From an uncultured Prevotellaceae bacterium (GTDB taxonomy: Bacteria; Bacteroidota; Bacteroidia; Bacteroidales; Muribaculaceae), in assembly GCA_945983195.1 (NCBI GenBank), contig CAMFSS010000008.1:1-22591 (forward strand): DNA of 22,591 bases, given 5' to 3'. The notes under the pieces are model-generated. The model was not told the DNA's origin, ran no database searches, and worked only from the letters and a program-made list of their open reading frames with translations. A program made the position numbers and the translations under genes. Positions 15,385-22,591 of this stretch are shown here, piece after piece (position 1 is the stretch's first letter; every line of letters begins with the position of its first letter).

Positions 15385-16446
15385 ATGAAGAAAAGAACAG
15401 GGAAAACAGTCAAGTCTGCGAAAAAGAGAAAAAGCAGAAAAATAGTGATTATTGCTGTTGTTGCAGTTGCAGTAGCTGTGACAGCAGCCGCAGCTCTGAT
15501 AGCACCTTATCTCACGAGCGGTGCCGATGCTGCAACGAGGGTGTACGTCTATCCCAACGCCACAAGTGAGGCTGTAGCCGACTCTCTGGCAGTAACCGAG
15601 GGCAAGAGCTTCGCCGGTCGGGTGGGCACACTGCTGTGGCTTCTCGATGTGAACCTTGCAAACCGTGTGGGTGCCTACGACATTGCCCCGGGCGACTCGC
15701 CTATTGATGTGGCACGCCGCATTCGCAACAAGGGGCAGGCAGGCGTGAAATTCACTTTCCAGAATGTTCGCACCAAGGAGCAGTTTGCCGAGCGTGCTGC
15801 CGCAAAGTTCCTCATGAGCAAGGAAGATGTGATGCAGTGCCTCAACGACAGTGCCTTCTGCGCATCGCTTGGAAAGACTCCGGCCACAATTCCCGGAGTG
15901 CTTATGGCTGATTCCTACGAATTCTATTGGGGCGTGAGCGCAAAGAACATGATTCAAAAGATTGCCGGCTATGCCGATAGCTTCTGGACTCAGGAGCGGA
16001 AGGCAAAGGCTGCCGCTTTGGGGCTGTCGACCGATGATGTTGTCATCATCGCTTCAATAATCGAGGAGGAGACTGCAAAAAGCGACGAGCGCGGAAAGGT
16101 GGCACGCCTCTACATCAACCGTCTGCGCCAGGGCATGAAGCTGCAAGCCGACCCCACGGTGAAATTCGCACTTGGCGACTTCGCTCTACGCCGCATCACC
16201 CACGCAATGCTCACCTGCGAATCGCCCTACAATACCTATCGTTGGGAAGGGCTTCCTCCGGGTCCAATCCGTTTCCCCGAACGAAGTGCCATTGATGCCG
16301 TACTAAATGCCCCTGAGCACAATTTCACCTACATGTGCGCCAAGGAGGACTTTTCGGGCTACCACAATTTCACCGACAACTATGCAGCTCACCTCCGCAA
16401 TGCAGCCCGCTACCAAGCCGAGCTCAACAAGCGTGGAATCCGTTAG
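15385..16446 (+). CDS. mltG: Endolytic murein transglycosylase, MltG/YceG family
   Basis: A 353-residue enzyme that cleaves nascent peptidoglycan glycan strands and so limits their length at the inner membrane. A very basic N-terminus (KKRTGKTVKSAKKRKSRK) precedes one membrane helix (about 20-42). A LysM-like segment follows, then the catalytic domain with IIASIIEEETAKSDERGKVA (probable catalytic Glu227), YINRLRQGMKLQADPTV and SPYNTYRWEGLPPGPI, all family hallmarks. Length matches MltG. It stands alone on the plus strand, transcribed divergently from the sensor kinase gene and converging, with a 4-bp gap, on the TIGR02757 gene. Confidence 0.95.
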   Translation: MKKRTGKTVKSAKKRKSRKIVIIAVVAVAVAVTAAAALIAPYLTSGADAATRVYVYPNATSEAVADSLAVTEGKSFAGRVGTLLWLLDVNLANRVGAYDIAPGDSPIDVARRIRNKGQAGVKFTFQNVRTKEQFAERAAAKFLMSKEDVMQCLNDSAFCASLGKTPATIPGVLMADSYEFYWGVSAKNMIQKIAGYADSFWTQERKAKAAALGLSTDDVVIIASIIEEETAKSDERGKVARLYINRLRQGMKLQADPTVKFALGDFALRRITHAMLTCESPYNTYRWEGLPPGPIRFPERSAIDAVLNAPEHNFTYMCAKEDFSGYHNFTDNYAAHLRNAARYQAELNKRGIR

Positions 16447-16449
16447 CCG

Positions 16450-16463
16450 CTCAGTCGACTGAG
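16450..16463. other. Palindrome at the convergent gene junction
   Basis: CTCAGTCGACTGAG is a perfect 14-bp palindrome that overlaps the stop of the TIGR02757 gene and lies just after the mltG stop. GCC/GGC on the outside allow a slightly longer stem. It may slow or end transcription from both sides, but there is no T-run. Confidence 0.35.
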
Positions 16464-17248
16464 GGCGCAAGATACTTGTCGCCGATGCCTATGCCAAAAA
16501 GCGCATAATCGTAGACCACCGGGTCGTCGGGACGCATACGCCGCAACATATCGGTGAGTTCGAGCACCGTGCGCTTGTCGTTGGCCTTGCGCTCTATCAT
16601 TCCGAGTGAGCGTGCAGTGTCGCCCACATGCACGTCGAGCGGAATGAACAGGCGGCTTTTGGGTATCGCAGTCCACACTCCCATATCCACAATGCCATCG
16701 TCGCGCACAAGCCACCGCAGTGCCATGTTGATGCGTTTCAGTGCAGTGTTGCGCAGTTGTGTGGGCAGACATTGCGAGTCGGTAGCACCTCCGTTGGCTT
16801 CCGAAAATTCGTGCTGCATCAGCTCCACCAGCTTCCATGAGGGCGTTTCACATTCGCCCACGTGCTTCGCAGCGGCAAAGTCGTTGAGCGACCCATAGCG
16901 GCTGAAAATCCGTGCAAGTCCGCGCAGCATATACTTGAAATTGCGTGCAAAAAACGTGCGGTGTATGTTCAGTTCGTCTGGCAGCTCCTCAAATGCCCCG
17001 TCGGTGATGTACTCAAGCGGCGAGCCTTCCATGATTGTGAGCATCTTCTCACAATTGTTGCAAATCATCTTGCGTTTGCCCCATGCTATCGAGGCTGAAA
17101 GGAGCGACACAGCCTCTATGTCCTGCAAGCGAGTGAAGCGACGTGGTAACTGCACCGTGTCGTTGTCTATGAAATCGGTATTGGTGATTCGTGCAGCCTC
17201 GCGGTCGAGGAAGTCGTTGAGCGATATAAATTCCTTATCGTCGAGCAT
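16451..17248 (-). CDS. TIGR02757 (DUF2400) family protein
   Basis: A 265-residue soluble protein. The N-terminal half has DPV-like entry features of the family in altered form (PRRFTRLQDIEAVSLLSASIAWGKRKMI), and the C-terminal half has NMALRWLVRDDGIVDMGVWTAIPKSRLFIPLDVHVGDTAR, which is diagnostic in my recollection. The family is distantly related to HhH-GPD DNA glycosylases; the conserved PLDVHVG and Asp residues near the C-terminus fit that fold, but an enzymatic role has not been read from sequence here. It is the last gene of the six-gene minus-strand run, 24 nt after the small membrane protein gene. Confidence 0.88.
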   Translation of the reverse strand: MLDDKEFISLNDFLDREAARITNTDFIDNDTVQLPRRFTRLQDIEAVSLLSASIAWGKRKMICNNCEKMLTIMEGSPLEYITDGAFEELPDELNIHRTFFARNFKYMLRGLARIFSRYGSLNDFAAAKHVGECETPSWKLVELMQHEFSEANGGATDSQCLPTQLRNTALKRINMALRWLVRDDGIVDMGVWTAIPKSRLFIPLDVHVGDTARSLGMIERKANDKRTVLELTDMLRRMRPDDPVVYDYALFGIGIGDKYLAPSVD

Positions 17249-17272
17249 TGCTGAAAAGTGTTTTCGGTAGTG

Positions 17273-17545
17273 TTATTGAATGTTGTCATGTTTCTTTCGC
17301 GAAAAATAGGCACGGAGCCGCCGGTAGCCCTCCACGCCAAGTATGGTTAGTCCTCCATACTGGAACGATTTTGCAAGTCCGAAGAATACCACCCATAGTG
17401 CTGTCTTTGCGCCCACACTGATAGGGAGCAGCATCTGCGCAAACGAGATAATGTAGCATGGAATGCAGAGCGACAGCACTATCACCCCGGTACGGAACGA
17501 CAGGCGTTTGAGCCATTGCTTTATGACAAGGATACAGCGTTTCAT
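17273..17545 (-). CDS. Small two-helix membrane protein
   Basis: A 90-residue protein. A basic N-terminus (KQWLKRLSFRTG) leads to a first helix (about 19-37, VIVLSLCIPCYIISFAQML) and a second (about 42-62). After the short sequence KSFQYGGLTILGVEGYRRL comes a basic tail. The positive charges at both ends put both termini in the cytoplasm. It appears to belong to a small conserved Bacteroidales family, but I know of no function. It is embedded in the lipid/envelope run, 19 nt downstream of the lipocalin-like gene. Confidence 0.75.
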   Translation of the reverse strand: MKRCILVIKQWLKRLSFRTGVIVLSLCIPCYIISFAQMLLPISVGAKTALWVVFFGLAKSFQYGGLTILGVEGYRRLRAYFSRKKHDNIQ

Positions 17546-17564
17546 AGGGAATGGGAAGAGTGCT

Positions 17565-18005
17565 TTATACGCACTTCACGAGTCGATAAACCACCGTTTT
17601 GCCTTTCGGCGTGATGAGTGTTAGATTGATGTGCTTGCCGTCGACGTGCTCCACGGCAAGGGAATTTGGCTCGCCGTTGCCGAGCAAGTAGCCGTCGATA
17701 GGCCAGTAGCGCGCATCGGGGAATGTAATGGTAAGCACATTTCCGCTTTCGCTCCACTCGCCGAACATTTTCGTCACGGTGTGGTCTTCGTGCACCATTT
17801 TCTGCTCCACGGTAGTGTTCTGGAAAGCAAAGAACAGATTGCCCGTGTAGTCACGGTCGTTCTTGCCGTCGACGGTGAGCCGCTCCACACGCCACAGTCC
17901 GAACCATGGACCGATGTCACCGTCGTTGTGGGTGCATGCCGTGGCAACAATCACCAGGAGCAAGGCTATTGCCACATTAATTAGGTATTGCATCACTTTA
18001 ATCAT
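17565..18005 (-). CDS. Lipocalin-like lipoprotein (DUF4847-like)
   Basis: A 146-residue exported protein. A hydrophobic leader (MQYLINVAIALLLVIVATAC) ends in a lipobox-like ATAC, so Cys24 would be lipidated. The mature part begins THNDGDIGPWFGLWRVERL, a lipocalin-like opening, and continues in short beta-strands (LFFAFQNTTVEQKMV, FGEWSESGNVLTITF, KTVVYRLVKCV). This fits the small Bacteroides lipocalin-like lipoproteins catalogued as DUF4847. Acidic residues soon after Cys could aid surface export, which is speculative. ATG 17993 is an alternative start. Small beta-barrel lipoproteins often bind lipids or act in the envelope; the ligand here is unknown. Confidence 0.75.
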   Translation of the reverse strand: MIKVMQYLINVAIALLLVIVATACTHNDGDIGPWFGLWRVERLTVDGKNDRDYTGNLFFAFQNTTVEQKMVHEDHTVTKMFGEWSESGNVLTITFPDARYWPIDGYLLGNGEPNSLAVEHVDGKHINLTLITPKGKTVVYRLVKCV

Positions 18006-18016
18006 GATAATAAGTC

Positions 18017-19585
18017 TCAGAAACTGCCGTAATACACAATTTTCACCATCACGCCGAAGTTGTCGCCAAGCAGCTTGCCGAAGTCGCCGGCCACCTGACC
18101 ATGAATAGACAGACCTCTCAGCTTCTCCGGGAAGTCATATTTTGCCTCAACCGACACCGATGTCGTACTGCGCGGAGCAAGCAGCGGCTCGAATGGAGTG
18201 CCAAGCGAGCGACGGTAGCCGCACTTCAGCCAATATTGCACATCGGGCTTCAAGTGCCCGGTAAGTGCCGCATGGAAGCCGTGCAGGCGGTTGTCGGTGA
18301 TTCGCAGATAGCCATCGGTATTGTAGAGTGCCGTGCGCACCATTGGTGTGCCAATCGAAAGTCCGTAATACTGGTAGCCGCAATAGAAGTAGTTGTTGTA
18401 GTAGTCGTCGGCACCGGTAGCCTCGCCACGAATGGGTGTTCCCTCAAAGTCGTTGGGAGCCCAGTGCATAGGTCCGCTTTGGTTCCTCATGTCGATGTAC
18501 TCAATCACGGCACCGTCGACGATACCCTGCCGCGACGAAACATATTCCACTCCATACAAGCCGTCGAAACCGTTGAGCTTGCCTATGCCCGAGCCGTCCT
18601 CCCACGGCGACTGCCAATATAGCTTCAGCACATCGCCCGAGCGGAGGCGCAGACGCCCCATAAGGTCCCATGTACCCAGGTGGTTGCCCTCGTAGTAAGC
18701 TTGGTCGCCACCCGATTCACCGCCCGACCCCGGGAAAAACGCTTTCAGAATCTGCTTAATCCCGGTCTTCTCGCGCATTTCCTTCTTCAAGTCACCATCA
18801 ATGTAGCTGCGATAAGTTCCACCAATCTGGCAGGCGGCTTGCATTCCCACAGTGACCGAAAATGGCTGCGACGGATTTGTGCGGAAGTGAAGATACTTGT
18901 AATTGAGCACATATCCGGTGGTTATGTAGTGGCTTTGATAGTTGTAGCGGTCCTCCATCCATTTCTTGTCGAGCGACTTGAAATAGCCCACTTCACCGCA
19001 AATCTGCACCCAGCCTCCCGTGAAGGGAATGTTGCAGAAGTCGGCAAATCCGGCTGTGACACCGGGCATGGGGCGTATGTTGCCCGAGAAGCACAAGTCG
19101 CCGCTGCTGAGCTTCTGGTTGAGAATCACCGATTCCCGCTCACGCATACCAAGCGTAAGAAACACATTGCGGAATTGCGCCGTGGCATATAGCTGTTGCA
19201 GCCACAGTGGGGCATTCTTTGCCTCGCGTGGCTCTATGCCAGCCGATACCGGATTGTAGCGTCCATAGTCGGTACTCGGCTGGAAGCCACCAATCACGTC
19301 GGCACCTGCCGCAAGCAAGAAATGGCTTGAAGCATTGAGCGAGTACTCCACACCCACGCGTCCGAGCACTCCATTTGGCTGAGTAAGCACGCCATTGCGG
19401 TTGTTCATAATGTAGGAGGGAGCAAAGTCGCCGTTGCCAATCGCAGTTGTCAGCGAGGCATTCCACAGCGTTTCATGGTCGGCGGCAAAGCCCATAGCCG
19501 TGCACACAAGTGCACACGCCATAGCCGCACCGCGCAATGCCTTGCTTCGGCATAGCAGTGCAGCAAATGGGCTACTTAGCGTCAC
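18017..19585 (-). CDS. Wzi-family outer-membrane beta-barrel (capsule assembly)
   Basis: About 520 residues after a signal peptide that ends near GFAA-DHETLW. The mature protein is built of alternating amphipathic strands with many aromatic residues (for example YNYQSHYITTGYVLNYKYLHF, GDVLKLYWQSPWEDGSG, YYNNYFYCGYQYYGLSIG) and ends in FGVMVKIVYYGSF, with a terminal Phe as expected for an outer-membrane barrel. These features match the capsule-assembly Wzi family. I prefer GTG 19585, 7 nt after the stop of the upstream gene; ATG 19639 would overlap that gene by 47 bp and make the leader too long, while ATG 19522 lacks a basic n-region. In Bacteroidales these proteins are not always next to capsule loci, and none is visible here, so the true role may lie in envelope lipid or polysaccharide handling. 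Confidence 0.82.
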   Translation of the reverse strand: MTLSSPFAALLCRSKALRGAAMACALVCTAMGFAADHETLWNASLTTAIGNGDFAPSYIMNNRNGVLTQPNGVLGRVGVEYSLNASSHFLLAAGADVIGGFQPSTDYGRYNPVSAGIEPREAKNAPLWLQQLYATAQFRNVFLTLGMRERESVILNQKLSSGDLCFSGNIRPMPGVTAGFADFCNIPFTGGWVQICGEVGYFKSLDKKWMEDRYNYQSHYITTGYVLNYKYLHFRTNPSQPFSVTVGMQAACQIGGTYRSYIDGDLKKEMREKTGIKQILKAFFPGSGGESGGDQAYYEGNHLGTWDLMGRLRLRSGDVLKLYWQSPWEDGSGIGKLNGFDGLYGVEYVSSRQGIVDGAVIEYIDMRNQSGPMHWAPNDFEGTPIRGEATGADDYYNNYFYCGYQYYGLSIGTPMVRTALYNTDGYLRITDNRLHGFHAALTGHLKPDVQYWLKCGYRRSLGTPFEPLLAPRSTTSVSVEAKYDFPEKLRGLSIHGQVAGDFGKLLGDNFGVMVKIVYYGSF

Positions 19586-19592
19586 AAATGTG

Positions 19593-20525
19593 TCAGTGAG
19601 TAGCGACAAAGGTCTGAATGTGTCGGTCCTTCTTCTCATCGGTTATTTCGTCGATTGACAGGAAAATTCCACTCTCTTCCACCTCGCCAAACTCATGGTT
19701 GATGGCTGTGCCAAACATGCGCATAGTCGACGACAGCCCCATGTAGGCATTCACAAGCGGCGGGATATTGAATCCGTGCTCGCGAATGTAGCAGTTCACG
19801 CGCTTGTAGTCGCCCTTGAAGTCGTCGCCGGTGATTAGCGAGCTGAAATCGGCAATGGTGTAGGTGTGACGCAGCGGCTCAATGGGGCGCACCAACTCGT
19901 CTTTGTCGGGAAAATACTTTCCGAGGAATGCCAGGAGCAGGTCGCGGCATTCAGTGGAATAGTTGGGATACATTGTCACTTTGCCAAACAGGTACTTCAT
20001 TTCAGGATACACCACTGTGAGCGCACCGAGTCCGTCCCAAAGGTTGTCGAGAGCGAATATCGCCTTGGCGCCGATTTTGGTCGACTGGTACTCAAGGCGC
20101 ACAAAAGAACGCCCCAGCTCAATGGTCACCGGCAGCATGTCGCGCACAAAGTGCTCTGAGAATCTGAACATGTGTGAAGTGGCTATCTGAGGCACGCCGG
20201 CGGCATCAAATGCTATGTCGCGGCCAAGAATGAAGCGGTATCCGCCGATTATCTCCTTGTCGGCAGGATTCCACACAATGAGCTGGCGGCACGGCTCAGG
20301 CATAACGTCGAATTCGTCGATGTCACACTCCTTTCCGGTTCCGCCACCGGCTGCACGGAAAGCTATCTCGCGCAGACGGCCAAGTTCGCGCATCGTGTTA
20401 GGCTCATGGTGCGCGTCGATAATATATATTTCATTCCCGCCCTTGTTGGTCTTTCTCAGGAAACGCTCAGGCGTGAGTTCTGCAATAATCAGATTCGTGT
20501 CGACAGGTTCAATGATTGGTTTCAT
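19593..20525 (-). CDS. glsB: N-acyltransferase, OlsB/GlsB-like (aminolipid synthesis)
   Basis: A 310-residue cytosolic protein of the GNAT/hemolysin-type family (Acetyltransf_5-like), here ending in an extra C-terminal region. Core motifs include LGRLREIAFRAAGGGTG, CRQLIVWNPADKEIIGGYRFIL and TIELGRSFVRLEYQ, typical of enzymes that attach a 3-hydroxyacyl chain from acyl-ACP to an amino acid. In Bacteroides thetaiotaomicron the homologous pair GlsB/GlsA makes glycine lipids (N-acyl then O-acyl glycine); that function is transferred from the family. The adjacent O-acyltransferase gene, 15 nt upstream, supports it. Whether the amino acid is glycine, ornithine or another cannot be told from the sequence. 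Confidence 0.85.
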   Translation of the reverse strand: MKPIIEPVDTNLIIAELTPERFLRKTNKGGNEIYIIDAHHEPNTMRELGRLREIAFRAAGGGTGKECDIDEFDVMPEPCRQLIVWNPADKEIIGGYRFILGRDIAFDAAGVPQIATSHMFRFSEHFVRDMLPVTIELGRSFVRLEYQSTKIGAKAIFALDNLWDGLGALTVVYPEMKYLFGKVTMYPNYSTECRDLLLAFLGKYFPDKDELVRPIEPLRHTYTIADFSSLITGDDFKGDYKRVNCYIREHGFNIPPLVNAYMGLSSTMRMFGTAINHEFGEVEESGIFLSIDEITDEKKDRHIQTFVATH

Positions 20526-20540
20526 GTCAATGCATCATCA

Positions 20541-21380
20541 CTATTCGTTATTCTTCAGGTTATAAACACATTTTCTCACCATAGCTGCATATTCGGCAGG
20601 ACGGCGTTGTCCGTCGGTAAATGTAGTCCATGGTATTGGCGCTCCAAATGTCACCGAAAACCTCTTGCCGCGGCAGCGCATCATTTCATCGGGAAGATAA
20701 ATCATCTCAATATTGAGCTTTATGCCCAGCCGCTTGCGCCATCGGGCAAAGCGATAGAAGCGATTTGAATTGCTGCCGCTGAAATACACGGGCACCACAT
20801 CGCGCTTGTATTCCACGCTTTTGGTGATGAACGACTTGTGCCACTCCAGGTCGGCTATAGTTCCGTCAGCCATTTTCCGTGAGCACAGCCCGGCAGGGAA
20901 GTAGAGCATCTGGCAGGCGCTCGCCATAGCATCATTGATTGCCTTTACGGCAGCTTCGGTCTGCCTGCCGTGCTTATTGGCAGGGAGGAACACTCCGGCG
21001 AGCGGACGCACCTGCATAAGCATATCGTTGACCACACAGCGCACACGTCCGCCATAGTGACGGCCTAGCAGTGCAATCAGTGCAATGCCGTCGAGGCCTC
21101 CGAGTGGGTGATTCGATGCGAAAATGTAGCGATGCGTGTCATCAGGTGAATATCGCTCCAGACCGTGAGCCTCAACCGTGGCACCAAGATAGTCGAGTGC
21201 CGCTGCGGCAAACTCCTCATTGCGGGTGCCTGCGGTGCTGTCGAGAAGCTCGTTCAGCTCATCTTGGCAGATGGTGCGTTCCAGCCACCGCACAAGCCGG
21301 CCGGGCATGTAGCGGCGATACTTCGGCACTTTGGTGCGGAGCAGCTCATCGAGGTCGATATGTAATTTCTCATCGTTCAT
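20541..21380 (-). CDS. glsA: O-acyltransferase, PlsC/GlsA-like (aminolipid synthesis)
   Basis: A 279-residue lysophospholipid-type acyltransferase. The active-site motif is SNHPLGGLDG (His91, Asp97), which has five rather than four residues between His and Asp, as in the OlsA/OlsF-like branch; FPAGLCSRK (161-169) is the substrate-binding second block. The enzyme would add the second fatty acyl chain to the hydroxyl of the N-acyl amino acid made by the partner gene. It is the first gene of the six-gene run. ATG 21380 is preferred over GTG 21386. Confidence 0.85.
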   Translation of the reverse strand: MNDEKLHIDLDELLRTKVPKYRRYMPGRLVRWLERTICQDELNELLDSTAGTRNEEFAAAALDYLGATVEAHGLERYSPDDTHRYIFASNHPLGGLDGIALIALLGRHYGGRVRCVVNDMLMQVRPLAGVFLPANKHGRQTEAAVKAINDAMASACQMLYFPAGLCSRKMADGTIADLEWHKSFITKSVEYKRDVVPVYFSGSNSNRFYRFARWRKRLGIKLNIEMIYLPDEMMRCRGKRFSVTFGAPIPWTTFTDGQRRPAEYAAMVRKCVYNLKNNE

Positions 21381-21398
21381 TTCCACTCTTTGAAACTA

Positions 21399-21406
21399 CA
21401 AATATA
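21399..21406 (-). promoter_or_regulatory. -7 element before the acyltransferase run
   Basis: On the minus strand TATATTTG (21406-21399) is a perfect -7 match, about 20 nt before ATG 21380. The -33 position has no good TTTG, so the promoter may depend on an activator or be weak. Confidence 0.55.
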
Positions 21407-21475
21407 GTTAAAAAATTGTGAGCTTTCGGTCAATAAAATGAAGAAATGCACTTATTAACGCAATTTAATTAAAAA

Positions 21476-21505
21476 ATTGCACACTACTCCGCAGTAGTGT
21501 GCAAT
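21476..21505 (-). terminator. Rho-independent terminator of tyrS
   Basis: A perfect 13-bp stem (ATTGCACACTACT / AGTAGTGTGCAAT) with a 4-nt loop is followed on the minus strand by a T-run (5 T directly after the stem). It lies about 100 nt downstream of the tyrS stop and just upstream of the next promoter. Confidence 0.9.
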
Positions 21506-21510
21506 ATATC

Positions 21511-21547
21511 ACGGACCGGCACTGTGTGTATCACACTGCCGGTCCGT
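21511..21547 (-). other. GC-rich hairpin between tyrS and its terminator
   Basis: ACGGACCGGCA (21511-21521) pairs perfectly with TGCCGGTCCGT (21537-21547); inside, GTGTG/CACAC extends the stem around a TAT loop, with a 2-nt bulge. It has no T-run and sits 5 nt before the terminator stem, so it may act as a 3'-end stabiliser or as a backup stop. Confidence 0.6.
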
Positions 21548-21604
21548 TCATTATGCTTCTTCTTTCGCATTGCAGCCCCCAGTTCGGGTAGAGCTTGCAA
21601 ATGT

Positions 21605-22591
21605 CTATCGTGCAATTATCAGATAGTAGTTCTTCTTGCCGCGCTGTGCAAGTATGTACTTGCCGTTGAGCAGGAACGACTCGTCGATGCGCATCTGCGG
21701 GTCGGTGACCTTCTCCTTGTTGACCGAAACGCCGCCGCTCTTTGTGAGCTTGCGCATTTCACCCTTCGAGGCAAACACCTGTGTGTGCTCTGCCACGAGG
21801 TCAACGAGGTCGACTCCGGCTGTAATCAGGTCTTTCGACACCTCAAATTGCGGAACACCTTCAAACACTGAGAGCAGCGTGTCCTCATCTATCTTGTGAA
21901 GTCTCTCCTGTGCCTTGTTGGAGAAGAGAATCTGCGATGCCTCAACAGCAGCCTCATAGTCGGCAGCAGAGTGCACCATAGTGGTTATCTCCTTGGCAAG
22001 ACGCTTCTGGATCGGACGGAGTCCCGGATTCTCAGCCTGCTCAGCCACAAGAGCGTCGATCTCCTCCTTGGTGAGCACTGTGAATATCTTGATGTACTTT
22101 TCAGCGTCCTCGTCACTCACATTGAGCCAGAACTGATAGAACTTGTAGGGCGATGTGCGCTTCGGGTCGAGCCACACATTGCCTGTCTCGGTCTTGCCAA
22201 ACTTCTTGCCGTCGGCTTTAGTGATAAGCGGACAAGTGAGCGCAAATGCCTCACCGCCGCAGGTGCGGCGAATAAGCTCGGTGCCGGTGGTGATGTTGCC
22301 CCACTGGTCGCTTCCTCCCATTTGCAGCTTGCAGCCCTTGTGCTCATAGAGATATAGGAAATCGTAGCCTTGCAGAAGTTGGTAAGAGAACTCGGTGAAC
22401 GACATTCCGTGCTGTGTGTCGCTGCCAAGACGCTTCTTTACCGAGTCCTTAGCCATCATGTAGTTCACAGTGATGTGCTTGCCTATGTCGCGGATGAAAT
22501 TCAGGAAACCATAGTCTTTCATCCAGTCGTAGTTGTTCACCAGTTCGGCATGGTTAGGCTCGTCGCTGTCGAAGTCGAGGAATTTGGCAAG
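21605..22591 (-). CDS. tyrS: Tyrosyl-tRNA synthetase, N-terminus outside window
   Basis: 328 codons run to the stop from the window edge; the true start lies beyond base 22591, and the HIGH-type motif is missing only for that reason. Visible motifs are the tyrosine-binding GYDFLYLYEHKGCKLQMGGSDQWGN, the class I KMSKS-equivalent KFGKTE, and a C-terminal S4-like RNA-binding domain (MRKLTKSGGVSVNKEKV ... MRIDESFLLNGKYILAQRGKKNYYLI). The enzyme charges tRNA-Tyr. GTG 22540 is an internal valine (LVNNYDWM), not the start. Confidence 0.97.
   Translation of the reverse strand, partial: LAKFLDFDSDEPNHAELVNNYDWMKDYGFLNFIRDIGKHITVNYMMAKDSVKKRLGSDTQHGMSFTEFSYQLLQGYDFLYLYEHKGCKLQMGGSDQWGNITTGTELIRRTCGGEAFALTCPLITKADGKKFGKTETGNVWLDPKRTSPYKFYQFWLNVSDEDAEKYIKIFTVLTKEEIDALVAEQAENPGLRPIQKRLAKEITTMVHSAADYEAAVEASQILFSNKAQERLHKIDEDTLLSVFEGVPQFEVSKDLITAGVDLVDLVAEHTQVFASKGEMRKLTKSGGVSVNKEKVTDPQMRIDESFLLNGKYILAQRGKKNYYLIIAR

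Noticed and set aside
18017..19585. A capsule biosynthesis locus around the Wzi-like gene
   Set aside because: No glycosyltransferase, Wzx, Wzy or Wza-type gene lies within the window; only the barrel protein is present.
21605..22540. Treating tyrS as complete with a start at GTG 22540
   Set aside because: The frame continues in phase to the window edge with conserved sequence (LAKFLDFDSDEPNHAEL), so the codon is an internal valine.

Overview
The window looks like a chromosomal segment from a Bacteroidales bacterium, possibly of the Muribaculaceae type (family assignment is inference). Reasons: several start regions carry the Bacteroidetes promoter pattern TTTG-N19..21-TAnnTTTG; Shine-Dalgarno sites are weak or absent; and the gene content is typical of the order (TPR/LytS-type sensor kinase, Wzi-family barrel, ornithine/glycine-lipid acyltransferase pair, KFGKT-type tyrosyl-tRNA synthetase, acetyl-CoA hydrolase-type CoA-transferase). 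There are no rRNA or tRNA genes, no CRISPR array, no transposase and no phage genes. Most of it is ordinary core genome.

Layout. 1-267: the C-terminal end of a LuxR-type regulator. 314-1789 (minus): a potassium/proton antiporter with a C-terminal TrkA-C domain. 1959-3059 (plus): a small exported protein and a two-helix membrane protein, both of unknown function. 3242-4282 (plus): type I asparaginase. 4288-6041 (minus): aroA, overlapping by ATGA with a gene for a small cysteine-containing membrane protein. 6042-6381: a 340-bp intergenic region with a 60-bp perfect direct repeat, each copy of which carries a promoter pointing at aroA, followed by an AT-rich array of alternating inverted repeats. 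6382-10813 (plus): a small helical protein and a complete tripartite efflux system (TolC, HlyD/EmrA and EmrB/MFS types), ended by a strong hairpin. 10916-12409 (minus): a succinate/acetate CoA-transferase interrupted by one in-frame TAA. 12515-15163 (minus): a small membrane-anchored protein and a large TPR histidine kinase. 15385-16446 (plus): MltG-like lytic transglycosylase. 16451-21380 (minus): a compact six-gene run with two lipid acyltransferases (glycine-lipid type, GlsA/GlsB-like), a Wzi-like outer-membrane protein, a lipocalin-like lipoprotein, a two-helix membrane protein and a TIGR02757 protein. 21605-22591 (minus): tyrS, cut by the window end, followed by two stacked hairpins.

How the genes work together. 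Three groups look co-transcribed: aroA with its membrane-protein partner, the efflux operon, and the six-gene lipid/envelope run. I found no clear new defence or mobile system. The points most worth checking are the promoter-bearing palindromic repeat, the nonsense codon in the otherwise intact CoA-transferase, and the linkage of an aminolipid acyltransferase pair to outer-membrane proteins.
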